DNA of 64,000 bases, from the NCBI GenBank assembly GCA_036504075.1, contig DASXVX010000050.1, positions 1-64,000 of the forward strand, written 5' to 3'. This DNA comes from DASXVX01 sp036504075. GTDB lineage: Bacteria > Bacillota > Sulfobacillia > Symbiobacteriales > Symbiobacteriaceae. Every line of letters starts with the position of its first letter. Within the stretch, counting starts at the first letter, position 1. The notes below the pieces were generated by a model. It did no database searches and was not told the origin of the DNA. It saw only the letters and a program-made list of their open reading frames with translations. A program made the translations under genes and the position numbers. Below are positions 40,482-50,928 of the stretch, in pieces.

Positions 40482-42061
40482 TAGCGCCGCTTCGCCGGCT
40501 CGATGTTGACGGCCCGACCCTTGATGGTCGACTCCTGCATGGCCGTAATGACCTGGCCCGCCAGTTCCTTCGGCACTTCCACGAACGTGAACCGGTCGTA
40601 GATGTTGATCAGGCCGATGGCGCTGCCCGGAATGCCCGCCTGCGAGGCGATCGACCGGACGATGTCCGCCGGCTGAACCAACTGCTGCCGCCCGATGTTC
40701 AGGAACAGCCGCACCATGCCGGGCTCGGCGCCCGTGTCCCCGAAGTCCTGCTCAGGCGCATTCGGCGCCTTGTCTTCGCCCGAGACCATCTTCAGGGCCG
40801 CCGCCAGCAGCATCTCCGGATCGTATTCGTCCAGCAGCTCGTTGGCCAGTTCCTTGTAGAAGGCCAGCTGGCCGTCGTCCATCACTTTGAGCAGCTTATC
40901 CTTGAGTTGCTCGCGCTGCTTCTCCGCCACGTCCAGGAGGGACGGCAGCGGCCGCCGCACGATCCGCACCTTGATCGCCCGCTCAATCAGCCGCAGCTGC
41001 GCGAACTCCCGGGCGGAAATGAACGTGATGGCGGTGCCGGTACGACCCGCCCGGCCCGTCCGGCCGATGCGGTGCACGTACGACTCCGGGTCCTGCGGGA
41101 TGTCATAGTTGAAGACGTGCGTGACGTCCGAGATATCCAGACCGCGCGCCGCCACGTCGGTGGCGACCAGCAGCTCAACGCCGCCTTCCTTGAACCGCGA
41201 CATCACCCGCGACCGTTGGGCCTGGTTCATGTCGCCGTGGATGCCTTCTGCCAGGTAGCCGCGGGCCTGAATGCCTTCGACCAGCTCGTCGACGCCCTTC
41301 TTCGTCCGGCAGAAGCAGATGCCCCGCTCCACGTCTTCCATGTCCAGCACCCGGCAGAGCGCCTCCAGCTTGAACGCCGGCCGCACTTCGTAGAAGCACT
41401 GCTCCGTCAGGGGCACGGTCAGCTGCTGCGGGGAGACCGCAATGTGTTCGGGGGTGTGCATATAGCGGAGGGCGAGCCGCTTGATTTCGTCGGGCATGGT
41501 CGCCGAGAAGAGCATCGTCTGCCGCTCCGACGGGGTCTCTTTGAGGATGAACTCGATGTCCTCAATAAAGCCCATGTCCAGCATCTCGTCGGCCTCGTCC
41601 AGCACCACGATGCGCACACTGCCGATGGAGAGCGTCCCGCGCCGCATGTGGTCCATAAGGCGGCCCGGGGTGCCGATCACCACGTCGACCCCGAACTTGA
41701 GCGAGCGGATCTGGCGCTCAATGGATTGGCCGCCGTAGATGGCAATAGTCTTGAGGCGCGCGTATTTGCCGATTTTGCTGATTTCCTCCGCCACCTGAAT
41801 GGCGAGCTCGCGGGTCGGCGTCAGCACCAGGGCCTGTACCTGCCGGATTTTCGGATCAATCCGTTCCACGATGGGAACGCCGAACGCGGCGGTCTTCCCG
41901 GTGCCCGTCTGCGCCTGCCCGATGCTGTCCTTCCCGGCGAGCAGGAGCGGTATTACTTGTTCCTGAATGGGCGAAGGCTCCTCAAACCCCATGTCATCCA
42001 GCGCCTTGAGCACCTTATCCGATATCCCGAGATCACGGAAGGTCAACTTGGTCTCTGTCAT
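40481..42061 (-). CDS. DEAD-box RNA helicase, CshA/DeaD type
   Basis: 526-aa ATP-dependent RNA helicase. The Q motif is FRDLGISDKVLKALDDMGF. The core motifs are AQTGTGKT, PTRELA, VIGTPGRLMDH, LDEADEML, FSATMP, ICFCRTKKGVDEL, ATDVAARGLDI and HRIGRTGRAG. The C-terminal region (residues about 440-520) is a DbpA-like RNA-binding domain. The ATG at 42061 follows GAGGAGAGAGAG. It likely assists ribosome assembly or mRNA decay. Confidence 0.93.
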   Translation of the reverse strand: MTETKLTFRDLGISDKVLKALDDMGFEEPSPIQEQVIPLLLAGKDSIGQAQTGTGKTAAFGVPIVERIDPKIRQVQALVLTPTRELAIQVAEEISKIGKYARLKTIAIYGGQSIERQIRSLKFGVDVVIGTPGRLMDHMRRGTLSIGSVRIVVLDEADEMLDMGFIEDIEFILKETPSERQTMLFSATMPDEIKRLALRYMHTPEHIAVSPQQLTVPLTEQCFYEVRPAFKLEALCRVLDMEDVERGICFCRTKKGVDELVEGIQARGYLAEGIHGDMNQAQRSRVMSRFKEGGVELLVATDVAARGLDISDVTHVFNYDIPQDPESYVHRIGRTGRAGRTGTAITFISAREFAQLRLIERAIKVRIVRRPLPSLLDVAEKQREQLKDKLLKVMDDGQLAFYKELANELLDEYDPEMLLAAALKMVSGEDKAPNAPEQDFGDTGAEPGMVRLFLNIGRQQLVQPADIVRSIASQAGIPGSAIGLINIYDRFTFVEVPKELAGQVITAMQESTIKGRAVNIEPAKRR

Positions 42062-42227
42062 GTACTCTCTCTCCTCGGTTGCGTAAACCTCTGCTCCCCC
42101 CCGCCAGGTTACCCCCACCCCTGTGCGCAAGCGTAGTTTGCCGATAAGACGACGGGCAGCAACTTCACACGTTTTTGACGAAGACAAGGGCCGGCGAGAC
42201 GCGCCACCCTGCCCTCTAACCACATTT

Positions 42228-42605
42228 TTACTCGGCCTGCTTTTTCAGCAGGTCATCCACAAACAACTGAGCCGACCCCAGGTTGGTCGCCACCGGAATG
42301 TCCCGCACGTCGCACAGCCGCAGTAGCGCAGAAACATCTGGTTCGTGAGGCATGGCGGTCAGAGGGTCCCTTAGGAAGATTACCATATCTAACTGCCCTC
42401 CTGCTACTAAAGAACCAATTTGTTGATCACCACCTAGCGGACCGGAGAGAAAACAGTGCACCTGGAGCCCTGTACGCTCGGTAATCAACCGGCCGGTCGT
42501 TCCGGTGGCCACCAGTTCATGCCCCAGAAACGCCGCCTTGTGCGTCGATACGAACCGAATCATGGCCTGCTTCCGGTTATCGTGGGCGATCAAAGCAATA
42601 CGCAT
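42228..42605 (-). CDS. mgsA: Methylglyoxal synthase
   Basis: 125-aa enzyme converting dihydroxyacetone phosphate to methylglyoxal. It shows ALIAHDNRKQAMIRF, VATGTTGRLI, LSGPLGGDQQIG and the catalytic Asp in DMVIFLRDPLTAMPHEPDV. It lies downstream of gap, next to glycolytic flux control. A 14-bp stem hairpin separates the two genes. Confidence 0.95.
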   Translation of the reverse strand: MRIALIAHDNRKQAMIRFVSTHKAAFLGHELVATGTTGRLITERTGLQVHCFLSGPLGGDQQIGSLVAGGQLDMVIFLRDPLTAMPHEPDVSALLRLCDVRDIPVATNLGSAQLFVDDLLKKQAE

Positions 42606-42621
42606 GGTTGCCTCCTATAGA

Positions 42622-42656
42622 GCATGCCCCTCATGCGTAGAACATGAGGGGCATGC
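42622..42656. promoter_or_regulatory. Perfect 14-bp hairpin between gap and mgsA
   Basis: GCATGCCCCTCATG/CATGAGGGGCATGC with a 7-nt loop. It has no T-run, so it may be an mRNA stabiliser or processing site limiting mgsA relative to gap, rather than a strong terminator. Confidence 0.65.
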
Positions 42657-42672
42657 GGTAAAGCAGTGCTGT

Positions 42673-43683
42673 CTACAGGCCCTTCGCGGCGAGGAACGCG
42701 ACCAGGTCGGCGAGGCGGTTCGAATAACCCCACTCGTTGTCGTACCAGGCGATCACTTTGACCAGGTTGCCGTCCAGCACCAGGGTGGACGGGGCGTCCA
42801 CGATCGAGGAGTTCGGGTTGCCCTTGAAGTCCATGGAGACCAACTCGGCCTCCTCGTAGGCCAGAACGCCCTTCAGCGGGCCTTCGGCCGCCGCCTTCAG
42901 GGCCGCGTTGACCTCTTCGACCGTGGTCTTGGTGGCGAGTTCAGCGGTGAAGTCCACCACGGAAACCACCGGGGTCGGCACGCGCAGGGAGAAGCCGGTC
43001 AGCTTGCCCTTCAGCTCGGGCAGCACCAGGGCGACGGCCTTGGCGGCGCCGGTGGTGGTCGGAATGATGGACATGGCGCCGGCCCGGGCGCGACGCAGGT
43101 CCTTATGCGGGAAGTCCAGGATCACCTGGTCGTTGGTGTAGGAGTGAATGGTATTCATCATGCCCTTGACGACGCCGAACTTCTCCTGCAGGACCTTTAC
43201 CACCGGCGCGAGGCAGTTGGTGGTGCAGGACGCGTTGGAGATGACGCTGTGCTTGGCGGGGTCGTACTTTTGCTCGTTGACGCCCATGACGATGGTGATG
43301 TCCTCGTTCTTCGCCGGGGCGGAAATGATCACTTTCTTGGCGCCGCCGGCGGTGATATGGACCACCGCGGCGTCCTTCTCGACGAACCGGCCGGTGGACT
43401 CGATGACCACGTCCACGTTATGGGCCTTCCAGGGAATCTGGGCCGGGTCCTTCAGGGCGTACACCCGGACGGGCTTGCCGCCGACGACGATGGCGTCCTC
43501 GGTCGCGGTGACTTCGGCTTCCAGGACGCCAAAGTTGGAGTCGTACTTGAGCAGGTGGGCGCTGGTGGACGGCGGAGTCAGGTCGTTAATGGCCACCACT
43601 TCAATATCCGGCCGATTCATGACAATGCGGAAGAAACGGCGGCCGATGGAGCCGAATCCGTTGATGCCAACGCGAACAGTCAC
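42673..43683 (-). CDS. gap: Glyceraldehyde-3-phosphate dehydrogenase
   Basis: 336-aa NAD(P)-dependent glycolytic enzyme. VRVGINGFGSIGRRFFR binds the cofactor, SNASCTTNCLAP carries the catalytic Cys, and WYDNEWGYSNRL is near the end. GTG 43683 follows GAGGAGGga. The leader contains five ATCCCA repeats, possibly regulator sites. Confidence 0.97.
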   Translation of the reverse strand: MTVRVGINGFGSIGRRFFRIVMNRPDIEVVAINDLTPPSTSAHLLKYDSNFGVLEAEVTATEDAIVVGGKPVRVYALKDPAQIPWKAHNVDVVIESTGRFVEKDAAVVHITAGGAKKVIISAPAKNEDITIVMGVNEQKYDPAKHSVISNASCTTNCLAPVVKVLQEKFGVVKGMMNTIHSYTNDQVILDFPHKDLRRARAGAMSIIPTTTGAAKAVALVLPELKGKLTGFSLRVPTPVVSVVDFTAELATKTTVEEVNAALKAAAEGPLKGVLAYEEAELVSMDFKGNPNSSIVDAPSTLVLDGNLVKVIAWYDNEWGYSNRLADLVAFLAAKGL

Positions 43684-43715
43684 AACAGGTCCCTCCTCTG
43701 AAATGTACAAAGCCG

Positions 43716-43773
43716 ATCCCACTAACGATCCCAAACCTATCCCACTGCTTATCCCATTGAATGGATTATCCCA
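43716..43773. repeat. Five ATCCCA repeats upstream of gap
   Basis: ATCCCA starts at 43716, 43728, 43739, 43751 and 43768, spaced 12, 11, 12 and 17 bp. The helical-period spacing in the gap leader suggests cooperative protein binding; the flanking ROK-type regulator is an obvious candidate (inference). Confidence 0.7.
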
Positions 43774-45004
43774 TTGAAGGGACACGGAATAGCTCTTCAA
43801 TGACCAGGGCTGCCCCACCCAGGGGGCAGGAGTCTTCGCCGCTGGGCGAAAGGATCAGTTGCACCCGCTCCTTCAGCGCCGGCAAAGTCCGGGCCTTGGC
43901 CGCTTCGCTCAGTGGCGTCATGAGCAGGCCCCCCGCCCGGCTGACGCCGCCGCCGACGATTACCATGGACGGGTTCAGGAGATTGATCAGGTTGCCGATG
44001 GCATAGCCGAGATATCGTCCCGCTTCGGCTAGTATCTCCTGTGCCAGCCGATCGCCTTTCGCTCCGGCTTCGATGACCGTACTGCCCATGAGTCCGTCGA
44101 GGTCGCCGCCGGCCAAGCCGACAAGATCGGGGATCAGCGACTGCTCGCCGGCCTGAATCCGCTCCCGAGCAGCCCGGGCGATCGCGGTGGCACTCGCCAC
44201 GGCCTCCAGGCACCCGTCCCGGCCGCACCGACAGCGGGGGCCGTGCTCTTTCATGAGCCAGTGGCCAAACTCGCCCGCGCCCTCGTGCGCGCCGCCGTAC
44301 AGCTCGCCCCGGATGACGATGCCGGCGCCGATGCCCACGCCCACCCGAATGTAGACCAGGTTATCAACGCCCCGGGCGACGCCGAATGAGCGCTCACCCC
44401 AGGCCATGGCCCGGGCGTCGTTCTCCAGCCAGACCGGCAGGCCCAGCCGTTCCTGCAGCAGCGAAGCCGCCGGGAGATCCGATACGTCGAAGTGCGGTGA
44501 GTACCGCCAGAGGCCAGTCTTGCGGTCCACCACGCCGGTAATGCCCAGCCCCACGCCCGCCACCGGCTCCGGCGACGGCCGACCGGCGACCAGTTCCTCG
44601 ATGGCGTTCTGCACCCGCGCGATTTCCGTGAACGGGTCGCTTGACTGCACCCGGTATTTCACCCGGTGCACCACTTCGCCGCGCAGGTCCGCCAGCACCG
44701 CCCGCACGTGGCCGGCGCCCAGTTCGGCGCCCACCACCCAGCGGGCCCGGGGGTTGAACCGCAGCAAAATGGGCGGGCGGCCGCCGGACGACTCGCCGGT
44801 GCCCATCTCCTCGACCCAGCCCTGGTCGATGAGTTCGGCCACTACGGCCGAAATCGTGGGCCGGGTCAGGTTGGTCTGCTCGGCGGCGTCGGCCCGGGAG
44901 AGCGGCCCTGCCGCCCGAATGAGCCGGAGCACCCGCCGCTTGTTAATGGCCCGGATCAACTCAGGGCCGGCTAGCACTTCCGTCGACACCCCCCACAGTG
45001 CCAT
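43766..45004 (-). CDS. ROK-family transcriptional regulator (NagC/XylR type)
   Basis: 412 aa. The N-terminal winged helix (RVLRLIRAAGPLSRADAAEQTNLTRPTISAVVAELIDQGWV) is joined to a ROK sugar-kinase-like domain with LGITGVVDRKTGLW, GAGEFGHW and the zinc motif CRCGRDGCLEA. It is probably a sugar-responsive repressor. A nested palindrome at 45035-45072 lies before its start. Confidence 0.9.
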   Translation of the reverse strand: MALWGVSTEVLAGPELIRAINKRRVLRLIRAAGPLSRADAAEQTNLTRPTISAVVAELIDQGWVEEMGTGESSGGRPPILLRFNPRARWVVGAELGAGHVRAVLADLRGEVVHRVKYRVQSSDPFTEIARVQNAIEELVAGRPSPEPVAGVGLGITGVVDRKTGLWRYSPHFDVSDLPAASLLQERLGLPVWLENDARAMAWGERSFGVARGVDNLVYIRVGVGIGAGIVIRGELYGGAHEGAGEFGHWLMKEHGPRCRCGRDGCLEAVASATAIARAARERIQAGEQSLIPDLVGLAGGDLDGLMGSTVIEAGAKGDRLAQEILAEAGRYLGYAIGNLINLLNPSMVIVGGGVSRAGGLLMTPLSEAAKARTLPALKERVQLILSPSGEDSCPLGGAALVIEELFRVPSMG

Positions 45005-45034
45005 CTTACGTAAAGGTACTTAACGAAGTTTTCC

Positions 45035-45072
45035 GCACAATGGCCGCCATTGGCGGCCCATCTATATTGTGC
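45035..45072. promoter_or_regulatory. Nested palindrome between the ROK gene and the exported LamG gene
   Basis: The outer arms are GCACAAT/ATTGTGC and the inner arms GGCCGCC/GGCGGCC. It lies 31 bp before the ROK start in a 250-bp divergent region, so it is a candidate operator serving both genes. Confidence 0.5.
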
Positions 45073-45255
45073 CCGCCCACAAATCCCCTGTCAAGTTCCC
45101 ATTGCAAAAGGATTAGCCGTCAGAGAATTCAGATGCCAAAAAAGGACAACTTTTCCAACTGCTGGTATCCTGGTGTCGGACGCGGCGCCATCCGAAGATG
45201 CTCACCAGATCCGAAGATGCGCACGCCATCCGACTTTGACACGAGGTGGTACTGC

Positions 45256-48200
45256 ATGCACTTTCGTCGACCCGTAGCTTTCTTCATGGGCCTGGCCCTG
45301 GCGTTCAGCCTCCTGGTAAGCGCTGCGCTGCCGGGCAGCCATGTCCAGGCGGCCCGCGGTCCCGGCATGATGATGCCCGCCGACGTCCGACCGCCGATCA
45401 TGGACATCCGCTTTACCGAGAAAGGTGAGGCGGTCGACCTGTCGCCCAACCGGATGACGACCCGCGTATCCGGGGCGGCTGCGACCAGCGGCCCGGACGG
45501 CCCGGCGCTGCAGTTCCAGAAGCTCGGCGACCAGGTCTCCGTGGAAGCAAACCGGGGCCTCGGCAACCTCGACCAGTTCCTGGTCGACGCCTGGGTCCGG
45601 CCCGACGACCTGACCACTACCCACACCATTATCTCCACCGACCAGTTTATATTGCGGTTAATCGAAGGCAAGCTGGAAGGCCTGGTCCGGAGCCGGGGCG
45701 ACACCTGGAACTCCCTCCAGGCCACGGACGCGACCTTGACAGGCGGCACCTGGTACCACGTGGCCTTCAGCTTCGACGGCAAACGGGCCGACCTGTTCGT
45801 AAACGGCAGCCCCGCCGCGTCCAAGGCCATGAACGCGGTGACGGCGCCGGACGCCATGGGGGCCTCGCTTGGCACCAACAAGGGCATGCAGTTCATGGGG
45901 GCCATGAACCGGGTCCGCATCCGGCGCTTCCCGACGGGGCGCGACAACCTGCTGCTCGACGTGGAGTTCCAGGGGTTGCAGACCAGGGGCAACATCTGGG
46001 ACGACTCCGGCTGGGCCCAGAAGGTTGAGGACCATGACGTGGCCATCGACGGCCCGGCCTACTTTAACGGCCAGTCCTCCTACCTGAAAGTCGCGGCCGA
46101 TGCCATGAACGGCAACCTGCAGCAGTTTGCCGTCGCCATCGACTTCGCCAGCCGGGTCGCCCAGGGGCGGCAGAACCTGGTGGAGTCGCCGACCTTCTCA
46201 CTCTTCCTCGACGGCGACCAGCTGGTTGCCAGCATCCTGAACACCGACGGCGTCTGGCAGGACCAGACCCGGGCCAAAACCCAGGTCGGAGCGGAAAACC
46301 AGGCGCTGGTCACGTACGACGGCACCTCGGTCGACATCTACCTCGGTGGGCACCTGGCCGCCACCAGCAAGCTCGACAAGGAAGTCATGCCGGCGGACCG
46401 GCCGGAGATCTTCATTGGCACGCACCCCGGCCTCCGCTGGTGGTACTCCGGCAAGCTCACCTACGTGAAAATCTGGAATGCCCCCAAGGCCGGCGGCTCG
46501 GCCCTGGCGGACCTCACGTTCGACACCGGCATGAGCGAAAGCTACGAAGCCCGGGACGTATCCGCGGCCGACGGCTTCCGGGCCGGCAGCCAGGCGCTCG
46601 CCTTCAACGGCAAAACCTCCAGCGTCTTCGCCGGCCTGAACAGCGCCGTGGGCGATACGTTCTCGGCCGAAGCCTGGGTCCAGCCGGCGGATTCGAACGG
46701 CAAGCAAATGATCATTCTGCAGGGTGGCTTCTCCCTGTACCTCAACGGGACGCAACTGGCGGCGACGACTCAGGGCGTCACCGGCGGCACCAGCACGGTC
46801 ATCTCCAAACAGCCGGTACCCGCCGACGGCAAGTGGCACCATGTTAGCTTTGCGTTCCAGCAGGGCATGGGGACGCTCTACATCGACGGCAACCAGGACA
46901 ATTCCAACCAGATGGTCGTCCCCACCTCCACCTCCACCCGGCTGGTCATCGGCTCGGACAACGGCCAGCAGGCGTTCTTCCGCGGGCTGATCGACGACAC
47001 CCGCCTCTGGCCGGGCATTCTGCGGCCGATCTGGTGGTGGTTCAACGACCTGCGCATCGGCTCCGTGGAGCTGACCCAGGCCATTCAGACCGCCTGGAAC
47101 ACCGTGCCGCTGGTCTACGGCAAGAAGACCGCCGCCCGGGTCTACGTGCGGACCAACGGTCTGGTCGTCGGACCGGTCAGCGTGCGGGCCTATGCCTACC
47201 AGAACGGCAACCCGCTGCCCGGCTCGCCGCAGGTCTTCTCGCTCAACTGGGACGCCAACGCTTCGGCCTGGGCCCAGTACTACGGCAGGCCTTTCCCGCA
47301 GCGGACGCAGACGTTCGACAGCCTCAATATCCCCTTGCCCACGGCGTGGGTCAACCCGCCCTCTACCTCCGCCCCGGTCAACCTCTATTTTGAGGTAAAC
47401 CCGTTCCACGCCATTCACGAGTGGAACTACGGCAACAACTGGTACTTCGCCGCCATGCGGCTGAACGTGGTGCCGACGTTGTATGTCAAGGAAGTCCCGC
47501 TCACAATCATCAAGGGTGCGAACACTTACTCCACCAACTACGGCGACTTCGCCGCCGCCGTGCCGTTCATGCGCCGGACCTACCCGGTCCCGACGCCCAA
47601 CGGTGTCACGCTGATTCCCGGCCCGACGCTGACCGTGACCGCCAACCCGGCGACCGCCGCCGGTTGGAATACGGTCTGGTCCGCCGTGACGTCGGCCTAC
47701 TACCTCGCCTGGCAGAACCCGTACTACTACTGGTACGGCATGATTCCCCAGGGTGCGGGCGGCGCCTACTACGGCATGGGCTGGCTGCCCGGCTATACCT
47801 CCATCGGCATGTCGGGTCCGCTCACGCCGGTGTACTACGGCCGGGACACCACCATGGCCCATGAGATCGGCCATAACCACGGCCGGCCGCACGCCTCCTA
47901 CGACCACGGCGAAGGCGCCTCGGGCTCGCCCTGGCCGTACCCGCACGGCGGCATCGGCGACGTGGGCTTCGACACGCTCTACATGCGGGCACTGCCGCCC
48001 GGCAACCCGGCCGGCACCCACTTCCACGACTTCATGGCCTACGGCTACCCGCGCTGGGTCTCGATCAAGGGCTGGAACGACCTGATGGCCGCCCGCCAGG
48101 CCCGGCCGAACCCGCGCTGGATTTTCCTGCCGCACCTGATTCTGACCGGGTTCATAAGGCTCGACGGCGGGGTGGAAATCGGCGAGGTCTACCAGGCCAC

Positions 48201-49383
48201 TACCCCGACGACCGCCCGGGCTGACGTCGACTCGCCGTACTCCGTTCAGGTGCTGGACGCCTCCGGCGCCGTCATCGCCACCCAGAAAATCGACCTGGTG
48301 GAAGGCGTTCATGACCTGGACGGCGGCAATAACAATTACGACGGCTGGGCCTTTGCCGAATCCCTGACGCTCAAGGAAGGGACGAAGCCGGCCGCCTTCG
48401 TCATCCAGAAGGACGGCCAGCCCGTCGCCCGCCGGGATGGCTCGCCGAACCCGCCGGTCGTCGCGAACGTCACCGTCACGCAGAGCCGCACCGGCTATGC
48501 CGTTAGCTGGCAGGGTTCCGACGCCGACGGTTCGGCCCTGACCTACGCCCTGCAGTACTCCACCGACGGCTCGAACTGGATGCCGGTGGCCGTGGGTCTC
48601 AAGCAGGCCTCCTACGACCTGAACGGTGCATCGCTGCCCGGCAGCGATGCAGCCCGGATTCGGGTGCTGGCCTCCGACGGCTTCAACACGGCGTCGGCCG
48701 ATTCGGCCACCTTCGCCGTCGCGAAGAAAGCACCCCTGGTTTCAATCGAAGCCCCGGACAGCATGATCGCCGGCCGTGACCTCTCGGCCATCGGCGTGGC
48801 GACCGACTTCCAGGATGAAGTGATTCCCGAGCAGTCCAAGCGCTGGGCGATCGACGGGAACGCCGTGGGGCAGGGCGCCGAGCTGAGCCTCATGAGCCTG
48901 ACCCCCGGCACCCACAAGATCACCTTCACCGCTACCAACTCGCAGGGGCTTTCCGCCAGTGCGTCCGTCGGCATTACGGTCTCGCAGGGCGAAGTGCGGG
49001 CGAAGCCGGTCGCGACGCTGATCGAGATGGTGATCGACAACCCGGTCGCCTCCGTGAACAAGATCACGGTCATGCTCGACCAGCCGCCCGTCATCGTGGA
49101 CAGCCGCACGCTGGTGCCGATCCGCTTTATCGCCGAGGGGCTGGGCTCCGACGTGGCCTGGGACGGCGTGAAGCGCCAGGTGACGCTGACCACGGAGACC
49201 GACGTGATTCTGCTGACGATCGACTCCCACGACGCCTACGTGAACGGCCAGTACAAGTACCTGGACGTGCCGCCCAAGATCATGAACAGCCGGACGGTGC
49301 TCCCGGTCCGCTTCGTGAGCGAGAACCTGGGGGCGCAGGTCTTCTGGGATCCGGACCTGCGCAAGGTCACGGTTATGAAGTAG
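45256..49383 (+). CDS. Giant exported protein: LamG domains, metallopeptidase and copper-amine-oxidase-N repeats
   Basis: 1,375 aa. It has a signal peptide (FFMGLALAFSLLVSAALPGSHVQA). Three LamG/concanavalin-like domains follow (motifs GGTWYHVAFSFDGK, ALVTYDGTSVDIYLGG, DGKWHHVSFAFQQG). Next come a carbohydrate/Ig-like region and a zinc-peptidase site HEIGHNHGRPH near residue 870, then Ig-like domains. Two copper-amine-oxidase N-terminal repeats (SRTLVPIRFIAEGLG, SRTVLPVRFVSENLG) are typical cell-surface anchors of Gram-positive thermophiles. ATG 45256 follows GAGGTGGT. Probably an S-layer-associated adhesin/protease. Confidence 0.85.
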   Translation: MHFRRPVAFFMGLALAFSLLVSAALPGSHVQAARGPGMMMPADVRPPIMDIRFTEKGEAVDLSPNRMTTRVSGAAATSGPDGPALQFQKLGDQVSVEANRGLGNLDQFLVDAWVRPDDLTTTHTIISTDQFILRLIEGKLEGLVRSRGDTWNSLQATDATLTGGTWYHVAFSFDGKRADLFVNGSPAASKAMNAVTAPDAMGASLGTNKGMQFMGAMNRVRIRRFPTGRDNLLLDVEFQGLQTRGNIWDDSGWAQKVEDHDVAIDGPAYFNGQSSYLKVAADAMNGNLQQFAVAIDFASRVAQGRQNLVESPTFSLFLDGDQLVASILNTDGVWQDQTRAKTQVGAENQALVTYDGTSVDIYLGGHLAATSKLDKEVMPADRPEIFIGTHPGLRWWYSGKLTYVKIWNAPKAGGSALADLTFDTGMSESYEARDVSAADGFRAGSQALAFNGKTSSVFAGLNSAVGDTFSAEAWVQPADSNGKQMIILQGGFSLYLNGTQLAATTQGVTGGTSTVISKQPVPADGKWHHVSFAFQQGMGTLYIDGNQDNSNQMVVPTSTSTRLVIGSDNGQQAFFRGLIDDTRLWPGILRPIWWWFNDLRIGSVELTQAIQTAWNTVPLVYGKKTAARVYVRTNGLVVGPVSVRAYAYQNGNPLPGSPQVFSLNWDANASAWAQYYGRPFPQRTQTFDSLNIPLPTAWVNPPSTSAPVNLYFEVNPFHAIHEWNYGNNWYFAAMRLNVVPTLYVKEVPLTIIKGANTYSTNYGDFAAAVPFMRRTYPVPTPNGVTLIPGPTLTVTANPATAAGWNTVWSAVTSAYYLAWQNPYYYWYGMIPQGAGGAYYGMGWLPGYTSIGMSGPLTPVYYGRDTTMAHEIGHNHGRPHASYDHGEGASGSPWPYPHGGIGDVGFDTLYMRALPPGNPAGTHFHDFMAYGYPRWVSIKGWNDLMAARQARPNPRWIFLPHLILTGFIRLDGGVEIGEVYQATTPTTARADVDSPYSVQVLDASGAVIATQKIDLVEGVHDLDGGNNNYDGWAFAESLTLKEGTKPAAFVIQKDGQPVARRDGSPNPPVVANVTVTQSRTGYAVSWQGSDADGSALTYALQYSTDGSNWMPVAVGLKQASYDLNGASLPGSDAARIRVLASDGFNTASADSATFAVAKKAPLVSIEAPDSMIAGRDLSAIGVATDFQDEVIPEQSKRWAIDGNAVGQGAELSLMSLTPGTHKITFTATNSQGLSASASVGITVSQGEVRAKPVATLIEMVIDNPVASVNKITVMLDQPPVIVDSRTLVPIRFIAEGLGSDVAWDGVKRQVTLTTETDVILLTIDSHDAYVNGQYKYLDVPPKIMNSRTVLPVRFVSENLGAQVFWDPDLRKVTVMK

Positions 49384-49400
49384 CTGCCTTTCGCAGTGAG

Positions 49401-49431
49401 ACCGCCCTGCCGTTTCGCACGGCAGGGCGGT
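49401..49431 (+). terminator. Strong hairpin after the giant exported protein gene
   Basis: 13-bp perfect stem ACCGCCCTGCCGT/ACGGCAGGGCGGT with a 5-nt loop, 17 bp past the stop. Confidence 0.75.
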
Positions 49432-49489
49432 CCGCGTGTCGGGATGGCGGGCCTTCATCATGCACAAACACCCCCGCAGGGGTGCGCAT

Positions 49490-50767
<1,278 letters not shown>

Positions 50768-50928
50768 GCCGTTCCCTCCACTTTACCGGACCAACTGTTT
50801 CCGGATGGCCGGATTCACTCTCCCAGGGTTCGCTCTGGTTTAAGGCAACTCCTGCGGCATAACGGTCCGGCCGGCGCAGCATCCTAACCGGTGACATGAC
50901 CAGAGGCACGCACAGGGAGGCGGTACCG

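Noticed and set aside
46198..48312. Long minus-strand open frame under the LamG/peptidase gene
   Set aside because: Antisense shadow; the plus strand has signal peptide, HEIGH site and domain motifs.
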